A stretch of 64,000 nucleotides of DNA from NCBI GenBank assembly GCA_036785705.1, contig JAWUZG010000056.1, positions 13,772,001 through 13,836,000 on the forward strand, read 5' to 3'. Each line of letters starts with the position of its first letter. The stretch's first letter is position 1. The notes under the pieces were generated by a model. It was not told the origin of the DNA and searched no databases. It saw only the letters and a list, made by a program, of their open reading frames with translations. Of this stretch, positions 1 to 11,600 are shown piece after piece. Made by a program: the position numbers and the translations under genes. The stretch comes from Acanthornis magna. Its lineage: Eukaryota; Chordata; Aves; Passeriformes; Acanthizidae.

Positions 1-1839
1 GCACAGAGCCCTGTTTATGATACCCACATTAATAATCAAACGTGTGTGTAGGTGTAAGGAGTGCAAATAAACACATCTTAAAACAAGATCTATCTCCCTT
101 CCCTGAACTGGCATGCTCCCAAACGAGCTCAATTGTAAAATTCCCTCATGCTGAATTCAGATTTTTTTTTGTATATAAAAGCTGATGACCTCACAAGCCC
201 TCCAAATGGAGTTAGGGGAGAGCCGAAACCCTCCAAATATTTGGTGGTGGTGTGAGCACTGAGGTCCATGGGAAAAGGCAGGTACGGAATGGACTCTTTG
301 CCTGTGTGCTGGCTTTCCTTGTGCTGTCTAAAGATGGCTATAAATGAGTATGAAGAGCAATGTTTTTCTGTATCTGCTGTCAATTTTTCTCTCTGCAGCT
401 GACATGGCCAATTGTTCTGTTTTCTGTCTCGCCAGTCCTGCAGTTCTCTTGGGTGGTTGTGTGAGGGTGTTTTTAGACAAGCCTCTGAGAAACAAGGATG
501 AAACTTAAGGAAGAGAAAGCAGTGAGGTGCTCACTCTAGTTTACAAGTTTTCAAGATGCTGTGACCCAGAACAACACCATCTTTTCAATCAACACAGCAG
601 AAACAAGGGAAAAGCTGGAAGCAAATGTTATCAGTCCTGGTTTGGGATTGACTCTAAGCTGTAAGGCTACACTTTGGAGAAGGGTTCAGCTAAGAACTCT
701 GAGTTGTCTTGTTTTTTTCGCACCATAATTGTCCTTCTTGTGGAGCTCTCATCGCTGTTGCGAAACTTTCTTGGTTATGTGACCTCTGTGGCAAAGGGAC
801 ATCTTTATCTGACCCCTTGTCAGTGCTGGCAGTGAGCAGTGGCTGGGTCTAATATTCAGTTTTTCTGTACATGTTTTCTTCCTTGAGCTGGTTGAAAGAC
901 ACGTAACCTTTCTATTTTAATAGAAAAACTACATTTCTCATTGAAAAAAGCAGACCTCTAGAGTATCCCATTGTATCAACTGTGAAAAAGGACTCAAATC
1001 TGAATACTGTTGGATGAAAACAAAATCAAGACAAAAGAAAAAGCTCTCCCTCCCTTTCTTTTCCCTATCATTATGAAAAGGAGATTAAAAAAAAAACATT
1101 ATGAGATAAATTTAAAATAATGTGTTTTCTGGGGAGAAAATAGAATAGATGGATGACTTTCAGCCTAATTTAGTAACTGCCACTCAAGATGCGACTTGGA
1201 AAGAACTTTCCAAAGCTGGAAAGTTATTCTAATGACATTTGTAACTGGGGAAGCATATGATTTTCTTTTGTGCTTTGATTAATATTCTCTATTACATCAG
1301 GCAGCTTAAAAACTCAAGGAATACTTCATCAGTGTTGTTCTGTCATTCCTTTAATGCAAACCAATGTCCTTTTGTAAAATGAAAAAGCAAATTGACCAGC
1401 GAAGGACTCTGGCCTTTTTCTGACCTGTCTGATGCAAAGCTGAATGTGGTAACTCTCAGCTTTGTTTTTGGGGCTGAATGTAAAACATTTCTCTGCGTTT
1501 TATTCCTTTTTGCAGGAGCTGCAAAGCAGGGTGTGATTATGTGTAAGCAACTCGGACAAAGCAAAGGAAAGGAAGAGCAAACAAAGAGGAGGAGGAGGTG
1601 AGGGAATTCACCAGGGGGTTTGCTTGCAGCCTGAGAGAGCTGCTAGCACAGGTCTAGGAGATAAAATAAGATTTAGCATGAGAGAAACCTGTCTCTCTCC
1701 AAGCCTCCCAGGAGACCCAAAGGCCCAGGAATCTGCACATGGGTCTCTACATCTGGAAGAGAACATGGGGTGATGAATTATTCATGGATTATCTACTTAT
1801 GCTCAGGAATTTCTCTTTATTCATAGTTCAGGGGCAGCC
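1..1839. other. Non-coding stretch, no gene recognised
   Basis: This stretch is AT-rich and apparently single-copy. A TATA-like word (gtatataaaagc, about 170-181) stands alone without a convincing downstream reading frame. A short A-run lies near 1088-1097. Open frames at 129-383 (-), 1343-1564 (-) and 1392-1601 (+) are short; the last two overlap on opposite strands, and none shows a recognisable domain. It could be intergenic or intronic. Confidence 0.6.
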
Positions 1840-1857
1840 AAAAAAAAAAAAAAAAAA
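1840..1857. repeat. Homopolymer run (A18)
   Basis: Eighteen consecutive A residues follow 'ggggcagcc'. The upstream flank does not match any retroposed gene or LINE 3' end that I recognise, so I treat the run as a simple repeat and not as the tail of a retrocopy. Confidence 0.9.
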
Positions 1858-4800
1858 GAGATAAAAACTTGTATCACACCTGCCTTTTAATTTAGAAAGG
1901 TATTACTTGTACTGCTGTGGGCAAAGTCATCTGGACACAATGGCAGGGTTTGCAGGACGAGGTCTCGAATCACAGCAGGCTTTCATTCCATTTTTTCGGC
2001 AATCTGAAATAGGGTAGAGAAAATCTCTGAAAAAGACAAATATTTGGTAAGTGAAAAATAGCCTCACAATTTCCCAAACATTTTTAAATGATGTGCAGCT
2101 TCATCAAGTCTGCAAAGAGCTGAAAGAGGATTCTGAAAGATACGTTTGCAGGGCTCTCCAGGCATTGCCAGTGCCTTTGCTTTAATTTGGAATTGAATTA
2201 ATCTTAGTGTTCTAGGCTGATAAATGTGAAAAGTCCTCTGAGAAATCAATTGATTGTTTAGTATCCTTGCAACATCTTAATGTAGATGAGAGGGGAAGAT
2301 TTGTGCTGACCAAGACAGAGTTGGCTGTAAGGGAAGAGGGCAAAGAATTCTTTTCCATGTTCTTGCTAAAATAATCCCCAGTGCAAAGGGTTTTTTGCAA
2401 AAACTCTCTCTACCCTTCCCAGCTGATTGCTATGCCCATAGAGCCAAACTCATCCATGGCAGAGCTGTAGTTTAATCCTCTGCAAATAATGCTTTAATGT
2501 ATTACTTGGGAATTGAGGGCCCAAAGGTCCTCTGTAGCCTTAGGAAATGGCCCTTCCAGCACCATGTGTTTTAATAATGAGGAATATTGGAGACTAACTT
2601 CAGCTCTGCTGGTTTGTGGCCAGTTGTGTCTCCCGTGCTGTTGCACCAGATTTGTCTGTGAGCTCCACAGCCCTTTTCCTTTGCCAGTGCTTCTTCCCTC
2701 CTGCCCTCTCTCCCGCACGGCATTAATAGAAAGTAACCTCGTTACTCAATTTACGTGGTGACACATGCTCTTCAGTTTTCTATTTCTTCATTAGCAGAAA
2801 GAATTGTGCTGTAACTTCCAAAGGTGTGGAGCTGCTCTTTAGCCTAGAAGATCTTCCCCAACTGAGCCAAGACTTTTATAAAATCAGGCTGCAGATATGC
2901 CCATTGTGTTTTTCCAAGGCATATTGATTGTTGCTGTGGTTAGAAATATCAGCTTTTCTTTTATTTTAGCAGCTTCTGGGCTCATACAAGGGAGTGACAC
3001 AAACTGTTCTCAGCTGAAACCAGAAACACTGGGCTAGAATAAACTAAATGTTCATTAACCAGAGTCCCGTCTCTGGTTAACAGCTGGGTAAAAGTATAGG
3101 AGTAAATGAGCTATTGGGCCTGAATTTGTACTTTGTGATGGTCCTTCTTTTCGATTGTCTGCTCACTTCCTGAATCCTTGTGAAACCTAATGTAGGAAAG
3201 GTTTTGCTTTTTGTCAGGACCAGGTATGACAGACAGGCTCTTCAAGGAATCTGTGGTCCACATTACCTCCCCCCTAACACTGCTGGCACACATCTGTATT
3301 AATGTTTTCATCCCTGATAGAGCTCCCTGCATCTCTGTGAAAGGCAGGGCTGTGAGAGGCTGGATTTCCATTGTGGATGAAACGGAACCTCACAGGTTTA
3401 GGCTTGGTCAAGAATACACACCAGTGTTAATTCAAAATCTGCCTGCCTTGCAGGAAGATGTCTTTGCAGGGAAGTTATCTCATCCTAGAGTTTAGGCAGC
3501 AAGAAACCATTTCCAAACCTCACAAATGACCTGCAGTGTCCAGCAGAGGGAAGCTTTGCTGGCTGGTTGGACATTCCCTGGCCTGGTGGGTCCCCTTGTT
3601 TTAGGATGGTCACGTAGGGGATGGTAAGAGGAAACATCTTTCTGCTGGAGAGGCTGCCAAGCTGACAGATATTTCTGGAAGCAGTTAGACAGAAGGCTGC
3701 AGTGCTGACAATGACCCCTCCTACCACCCCTACCCAGCTGGGGAAATCAGCTTTAGGCTGGGGAGTGGCTGGGAAAGTCACATCCATGTTATGTAGCCCC
3801 TAAAGAGGTCTTGTAGATTCAGTGGGCAGTCAAGGGGAAGGAAGGCAGATGTTCAGCCTTACCTTGAGCACAAAACATCCTGGACTTTTCTAAATTAACT
3901 GGCAAAGGCTGATCTGCCTCAGCCGATGTCAAAGTGCAGATTGGATTTTCGGAATGTTTCTGCTCACAGCACAAATCAAAAGCACCGTTCCATGCCAATG
4001 CTCTCAGTAAAAGTGACACTTTAAAAGGTCACGGCTGTGGAGTTTGTGTTCATTTCAATTTATCAGTCTTGTAAAATTGTTGCATTCTTCCCTTCTCCCT
4101 GCTAGACAGGCTATGGATTTGTTATTCCTTTTATTCCTTTCTTTTTTGTCAATCAACTCCTAATAAGGCATTGAAAAAAATCCAAAGCAGATGACTGAAC
4201 AGCAGCCATTCTTGGTTCTGTTTGAACTCTGGGTTTTCCATCTTTACTCTGTACCCTGGTTAAGGAGAAAATCCTTGGGCTGTAGGATTGGGAACTGGAT
4301 TTTTCTGATGCTCATAACAGCTATCAACTCTTTGTGGTGGATACTAGAGATCCAGATTAGGAGCAAATGGAGAGTGATTTCAGGATCAGGACTGGAACTC
4401 AGTCTTTACTTTTTCTCATATGTTGAAAGGCACAGAATAAATGCCTTTGTTCCTCATATCTGTAGTTGGCACGTGCTTCTTAAGGGAAGTCCTTCCTGCA
4501 GGAATCCTCCCCTGGGTTGCCAGCTGTAAAACCAGGTACTGCTGGGAAAGGAGGACATTTGAGTTCAGGAGGGGCATCATTAATGCACAAAAGCTGTTTT
4601 GCTGTTGGCAAGGTCAATGAAAGACACGATTTAAGGAAGGAGTGGTTCATTCTCTGCTTTGGAAGCGTTGGTCTCTGCTGAGTGAAGGTTATTGGCTTCA
4701 CTGTGGCTTTTCCTGGCGTGGCAGTGAAGGGTGAGCTTGTTGCTTGAGACTCAGGTCCTGTTTCTTCCCATTCTTTCCACCTCTGAACCTCCTTTCCTGG

Positions 4801-6018
4801 GAACTGTGCTCTCACTTAGGTGCAGGACCGTAAGCAGGAGCTGCACAAAGCTCTACGAAAGAACTATCTCCCAAAAACTCTTGGACACAAGGGATGGAGC
4901 AAGGGCTGGAGGATGTGTGAGCATCTGGGAAAAATGTGCTGTGAAGGGAGGCAATATCTGGGCTGCCCTGTGGCCCAACAAGAGAAGGGCACAGCATTTT
5001 AATGCTTGTCTCTGTGTTTGTTAGCCCACACAGATCATGTTTGCTGTGCTGTGAACAAAGGGCTTCTACCACACCCTAAGATACAGGGCTGGGCGCCTGA
5101 CAAAGTCCCTTCTTCTCACTCCTTGTGCTTCAAGGCACAAAAACAGCAAGGTGGACAGTTAATACATCCACAACTGAGGGAAGGAGGGCAGCAAGATCAC
5201 GTTTCAAGGAGATCTGAATGTGGCTGATGCAGAAAGTGTCAAACACTGAAGAATTTGAAAAGGTAAAGCAAGTTAATAGTTGCTTTTTTGCACATCAGGC
5301 TGTTCCTGAGCAACACTGGGGACAGGTCCTGTTATGTTACTTTCCTTTTTACCCTTAACCTGAGAAGGCGCAGGTTTGGATATGTACTTCACCTGTTTAT
5401 AGAGCACTAATTCAACCTTCCTTACTCTACCCTAGGGAAACATCCATTGGCTGAGTGCTGAAAGAGGTGAAAAGAAAGCTGTGTTTAGTGTTTTGCCAGG
5501 ATTTCTTTCCCCCCAATCCATTCTCCAGTTGATTTGTTTGTGCAGGGCTTGGCTGGTGTTGGTGTAGAGGTGGAAGGCAAAGCCTGCAGACAATGGTTGG
5601 ATCTCCAAGAACTGAAGTGACTCCTGTGCTGAGTTGTTTTGTTGTTTGCTGTTCCGAGGGGATAAAGCACATTTCAGGGACAGGGACTCACGCTGAGGGA
5701 AATCTGTGGCCAAGGTTGTGCTCTCAATAGCGTCAAGCTGAGCTGAGCGTGAGAGGCTTTTGTCTCCTAATGCAGAGACCTCAAAAAACTTCCATGCACG
5801 CTGGCAAGGGTTTTGTTTTGGTTTCTTTTTTTCCCCGTTTATCTTTTTTTTTTGCCTTGCCAGATTTCATTAGTTGTCGAGGAATCACTGAGGGCTGATT
5901 ACTTGGGCTGCTCTGAGCCCTTTCCCCAGAGATTAGTGGGAGCTTTCACAAGCTATTCTCAGGGTAATATTTTGGGTGCTGCACTGTGATTTGCCTCAGT
6001 GCTCCAAACTGTGCAGCT
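1858..6018. other. Non-coding stretch, no gene recognised
   Basis: Only short open frames are present, often overlapping on both strands (for example 4191-4529 + with 4480-4815 -, and 4731-5024 + with 4812-5072 -). None contains a recognisable domain, signal peptide or conserved splice-bounded block. T-rich runs lie around 5825-5853. I see no transposon. Confidence 0.55.
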
Positions 6019-6110
6019 ATTAATTAATGAGAAGCCTGTGCAAAGAAGTCTGGCTGATAGAAAGATTGCTGGAGAGCAATGATGTCATGGAAATATTTAT
6101 TTATTTGTGT
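6019..6110. promoter_or_regulatory. Possible enhancer-like motif cluster
   Basis: A TTAATTAATGAG homeodomain-type core (6020-6031), an ATF/bZIP-like ATGATGTCAT word (6079-6088) and an AT-rich ATATTTATTTATTTGTG word (about 6093-6109) occur within 92 bp. Motifs like these arise by chance in AT-rich DNA, so the call rests on clustering alone. Conservation in other birds would be needed to raise confidence. Confidence 0.2.
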
Positions 6111-8571
6111 TCCTGGAGAGATACAATTCTTAATAGCGAGACCCAGGCTACCCATTTTAGGTGGGGAAAAAAAGCAGGGTTTAGATTGAAAATTCCCTGA
6201 TGAAGCTGAAGTGAGGGAAGCAATTGGTCTGATTCCCAGGTTCTCTCTCCCAGAGGCAGCCTGTGCTTGTGCAGCCTCTCTGCCTGTACTGTGAGGAGGC
6301 AGACCAGGGAGTTAAACCTGCAGGAACCTGAAATAATGAATGGGTATTATTAATTTGGCCAAGTGCTTGAGAATGTAGCACTGATCTCAGATGAAAAAAA
6401 AGGTAAAAGAAAGGAAAAGAAAAAACATGGTAACATGTTGGCAAGGGGAAAATCGATCTGCAGAGCGGATATATTTAGCTCATAGTGGCTACATCAGGGC
6501 GTTCTCAGATTTTGAATCTTAATATCTGCTTTACCAAAGAGCATAACATCCTGCAAAGCTGGACTGCAGGAAAGAAACACTTCTCCTCGCTGCCAGACTA
6601 TTATCACAGATGATGTTAAAAAAGAAACCACTGATTCATCTGCAGTGCCTGCCAGGAACTCATGCAAGCCCCACAAATCATGCTGCTGGGCAGACTGCAC
6701 TTCCAAAGCAGCTATTAGAAATGTCGGCTGTTTTCTTGCTTTCTGAGCTAAGAATCGATTGGGAAATGGCAAAGAATATTCAGTGCTTTCAGAAGTTGCT
6801 TTCTGATTAATTTCTGAGTCCAGCTGTCTCCCTGGAGTCTTGCTTTTAAACTTACAATGTATATTTATTTTTATAATCTGCTTTTCACCTGAAAAGAATA
6901 ATAATCCCCATTTATTTTAAGCTTGGCTGAATATGCACTAGATTCAGAAATTAATTTCTCCCTGCTCTTAGCAGTTAAGCTTTGAAGGATAGATTCTCAG
7001 CTGCTATAAATTGTTTAGCTTCACTGAAGGGTACTGCCTGGTGTCTTTAACCTCTGGAAGCAAATCTCAGCTTAGAAACCATATGAAAATTGATTTTACT
7101 TGTCATGTCATTATCTTCATTTGGGTAAATGGTGTAACTGATGCACTTTTAACTCAGTCCTGTGAGGCTCTGAGTGCACCCAGGGACAGGGCAAGCACCT
7201 GCCAGGGAGCCAAGGTGAGGGAAATATTTTGTACCTCACCTTTTGGGCTCTGCTCTGGCACTGTTTCAATTCTGCCAGACTCAGACCTTCGAATCTCAGA
7301 CTTCTACCGTGCAAAACTCAGGTGCTGAACTTTAAAGCTCTGAGATGATTAAAAAATAAACCATGTATTGGCTTGCAGTTCACCTTCTGGCTCTGAAGCC
7401 TGGAGGGATGTTCTGATAACAATTAAAGCTATTTTTAATTTATCAGTTCAGGTCATTACCTAGGCTCTTAACTCCGTCAAACTTTGTGGGCAGCAGCAAG
7501 AGCCCTTTTCAGGATTTAGCTCTGCATCTGAATTTGAAATATCTGGATTTGAAAGAGGGCAGTCCTCTGTCTGCAGTTTGGGACTGAGCTACTTCTGCAG
7601 GTCTATGGAGCAGAGAGTGCACTGAGACCTTTGCCAGGGTGTTTCCTCCAGAAAATGCAGTAATCTGTGGTGCTGATATAGCCTTTGCAATTGGAAACTC
7701 TTGATAAAGAAAGAGCCTCTAAAATTGGATTTGAAGGCCATTTAATAAACCAAGACTAAGAAAAAATAAGTGCAAAGGATTTTATAATATTTAAGGTTTT
7801 TTTCTGGTCAGGCAGCAGCAAATATGGAACAGGGCTCAGGGCTCTCAGAGCTGCTTCTGTAACCTGTGAAATCGTAAAAACTACATTGGAAAGGACTTTG
7901 CAAGGGTTTTTTGCTCCGTCCCTCTGGCTGCAGGCAGCACGTCGAACCTACTGTTAGCGATTGCGATGATGATGGTTCCATACCCTCCTCTGGCAATTTA
8001 TTTTAGTGCTTTAACTGGCCCTGCAGGTCACACACTCACCCCGGCCCTAAATCACGGCGCTGATGGGCCCTCAGGAAGCATTTGGTGCGGGAGGGGAAAG
8101 CATCACAGTCTGGCACGTTATTGCAAAATCCTGCAGACGTGGATAAATTGGCATCTCTGCCTAGCTCTGCCAGCTCTGGAGCTAAGGAGCTGGCCTTGTC
8201 TGCCCTGCATATTGCAGGATAATTTATTAACATCTAATGGACTCTCTCATTTCTTTCTGTCTCCTTGTGAAAAGCAAAGGGTATTTCTTTCCCTTCCCCT
8301 CCCTCCACCTTATTCTCTGAAATGCTAAAGCATCTGGGTGCCTCCAAGCAAGGACAAACTACAAACACCTGGGTGTTGGGGATTTTTTCCACCCCCCGCT
8401 CCCTCCTGAGCTGTGCAGCTGCAGGACAGACTGTTCTGAGGCTGTGAATGGCACCTTCTCCCCGTGGCAGCCCTGGGATCAGAAACAGCCTCTGCCTCTC
8501 GTCGCTTGATTTAGAGGGTCCTTACTCTGCTGCTGACCTGATTACCTCATGATGGAATGATGTGGGGCCAT
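6111..8571. other. Non-coding stretch, no gene recognised
   Basis: There is no repeat and no plausible exon. Open frames at 7011-7328 (+) and 7117-7314 (-) overlap on opposite strands. A modestly GC-richer segment runs from about 7930 to 8200, with a few CpGs near 8040-8095, but has no recognisable coding content. Confidence 0.55.
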
Positions 8572-8607
8572 GACACCGAGGCATGATGTCATGGGCCTCG
8601 CCGTGTC
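8572..8607. other. GC-rich imperfect hairpin with ATF-like core
   Basis: The left arm gacaccgaggcatga (8572-8586) pairs with the right arm tcatgggcctcgccgtgtc (8589-8607) as 15 base pairs, interrupted only by two 2-nt bulges on the right arm. One further T-A pair lies outside (8571/8608). The two-base apex makes a tight DNA cruciform more likely than a normal RNA loop. The apex spans ATGATGTCAT (8583-8592), an ATF/CREB-like word. It could be a regulatory site, a decayed palindromic transposon end, or chance. Confidence 0.5.
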
Positions 8608-11600
8608 ACCGGGAGAAATACAAGCTTCCTGCTGCTGGAACTGTATCACAAGGTGATTTTTGTTCCCCCTGCGCTGATTTAAGGGTAGCTAGTGCACTTA
8701 GCCCATTCATTCCTCCCTGCAGAGACCACCACGAGCACTAATTCTGCTGGGAACTTCAATGCGATGTGGGTTTTGGGAGGTCTGTGCCCTAAATAAAGGT
8801 GATGGCTGTGGGTCTGTGCACAAACCCTGCTCATCCAGCAGCTCTGAGCTGCTCCCAGACTCCTAATTAGATTCAAGCCTGGAGTCTCTGGATATCATCC
8901 CATACCTTTATTTGAAATGATTTATCGTGCCATCTAAATCAATCCCTGCAGAGAGATGTTACGAGGTTTTGTTTGAAATGCTGTACACACCCCGTCCAGT
9001 GCAGAAAATGTTCTTGGCAACGTGAAAACCAAAGACTTGGAAACCGACCTTAGCAATCTTTTCCTGCCTTTTCCTGCACACCAGCAGTGATTTCAGTGGA
9101 GAGCAGTCTGAGAGGTCTTTGTCTCCTTGGATGGGCATATCTCCTGGGGATGATGCTTTTCTCTCTCTTGCCACCATCCCTGATGAAATCCTTGCCTTGT
9201 TCCCTCCTGCTCAGAACTGGAATCTTGCTCCATTGAGGATCACACCAAAATCCTCAAGAGTTCAGAATTTCAGGTACAAGGCAAGGGGAGCACAGTTACA
9301 GGTGGAGACACGAGAACCAAATCTGACACAAAAAATACCCTGCTGTAATTTACGTCTTGTGTGTTTCCCTAGTGAGCAGAGCGGGATTTTTGCTCCCGAT
9401 TTCACTGGAAAAATTGGGATCTGAAATGAAAGGTGACACAATGTGCTGCCCAGGTCTATTACTGTCACTTGCCTTGAGCTGATAGATAATTCATGGCAAG
9501 TAATTTATATAGCACTTTTACTTATCCTGCCCTTTATCTCATCTGTGGTCAATTTGTTGGAAGTCCTTCTAATTAGAGTTGTCTTTGCCAATCACATGGC
9601 TTATTTGTATTAGCTCATTGGCTAAATGGAGCTCTTACAAGGCATTAATGATATAGAACTGTTATGAGAATAGGAAGAACTCCTTTCAACTGGAAATAAT
9701 TTTTGCATTATTTAAGAAAAATTGAAGTCAGATAAAAAAAGAGATTTTTTTTTTTAAACCAGAATTGATTTCCTTTTAATTTCAGAGGCTTTAAAAGGTC
9801 TGCTATATAAAACAAGCAAAAAACCCCATAAGTGCAGCTGAAAGCAAGTATTTTATTCTGTAAATGCAAAACCAAATATTGTTATTCCCCACCACTACTA
9901 GCCATTTTTCTGACAAAGTAATTTCACATTAATCAGCCTAAACCTGTGAAATGTTTTGGATGGGGAAAAAAAAAAGAAAAAAAGTCAAGTCTGTAAAATA
10001 TTTCCTAGCTCTATACATGATAAATTTAAAACCCATTTTACTCCAGGGTAGCAACATTATCCTTATATGCCTTTGTTCCTTCCAGGGACCTCATTTGCTG
10101 GAGTATTTGCAGAAAAGGAAGCACAAAGGAGAGGTGAACAAAGGGGAAGTGGCTGAAAGATTGGAGTGAATTGGAATATCCCAGACAGCAAATGGAGGGC
10201 AAGAGGGAAAATAAAGATAACAGTGCCACCAAGCTTATGAGTGGATCTGTTCAGCCCTTGCCTGGGCTGGGGAAAGAGCTGCTTTGATATTTCTTTTCCC
10301 TGGTAAAATCAGCTGATGAGCTGTGGGTGGGTAAATGAGAAAATTAACAGTATTTCCTTGTTATGCTGGGTATCCTGGTGAATATTGGCTCAGAGCTACA
10401 ACCTTAGAGCAAATCCTGCAAGGATTTCCTGCAGGTCTGTTTTGTGAGGTTTGGTTTCTGGGTGCTAGCACAGGTCTTTGCCCACTGGCTCAGGGTTTCA
10501 TGCAGATCCCAGCTCATGGGAGTCCAAGTGTGCTTTTTGCAGGGCTGAGCTTTAAAATCACTGTGAAGAGCAGCCTGGTTACAGTCAGCTGGGACCTGCC
10601 TGCTCAGATTATCCATGTAATCCATGCAATGTGAGATTAGCATGCAGACCTCGAGAAAAAATTTGGGCGTGTGCTTTATTTATACTTATTTCCCTAGTTA
10701 TCGACTCCCCGCGACCAAAATACCCTGCAGCAGGTAACTTTGAACCTGATTTTCTTCTCTTCATTCCTTCCATGTTAAATAATTTAACCTCTGAGGGAGT
10801 TTTGCCTCAGCAAAGCTTGTGGGGGACCAATACTGCTCGCCCGAATTGCAATTATTCAGATCTGCCTGCTAGGAAGGAAAGCTGAGTGTTTTCCCCACTG
10901 CAGCATCCTCCTGCCACCTGGTCCCACTGCTCCAGAAAAAAAACATTTGACACACGTGCCTGTGCTTTTCATTCTTGGAACTGACTGCTTCCCCCTCCCA
11001 TCCCCACCTTCATTTCTCTTTCTCCTGAATGTCAGAGTATATTGAAGAAGCAGCTTTTTATTATTTATTTTTAATGCTCTTTGGCATAAATATTCTGCGG
11101 GGCTGAATTGATCCCGGAGTGGTTGGGCGGCAGGGCTGTTCACGCCCTGAATTTAATTTGGCAAATTGATCTGCGGAGATGAAGGCAGGTTGCAAAAGAC
11201 AAACAGCCCTCTGTGCTCTGCTCTGGCCCTCAGAGCAAGAGGGAAACCAAACTCACCATGAAGATGTTGACTAGCTTTGGGCTTTGCATAAGCAACAGAG
11301 TTAGAAAGACTAGATGTGAAATTCAGACTCGCCTGGGAGGGAGCCACGTCTGGGTTTGGATCTGGGTTCTGGCTAGCCACAAATCTCAGCCCTAGATTCA
11401 AGCCTCTGGTAGGTTTGGCAGTGTTTTGTGTTGTTTGTTTATTGGGACACAAGGAGTCACATTCATCCGTGCTGGTTTTTATTGAATTCGGTTAAGAACT
11501 CCAGGGGTTCTCTTCACTTTCCCTTCCCCACTGAACTGAGTGTGGGGCAATCCAGTGCAGCAGCAATCATCTGTGCCAGCAGAGAACGCAACCCTGCAGC

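Noticed and set aside
171..181. TATA-like word as a promoter
   Set aside because: It stands alone in AT-rich DNA, without a supporting start region, Kozak ATG or upstream boxes.
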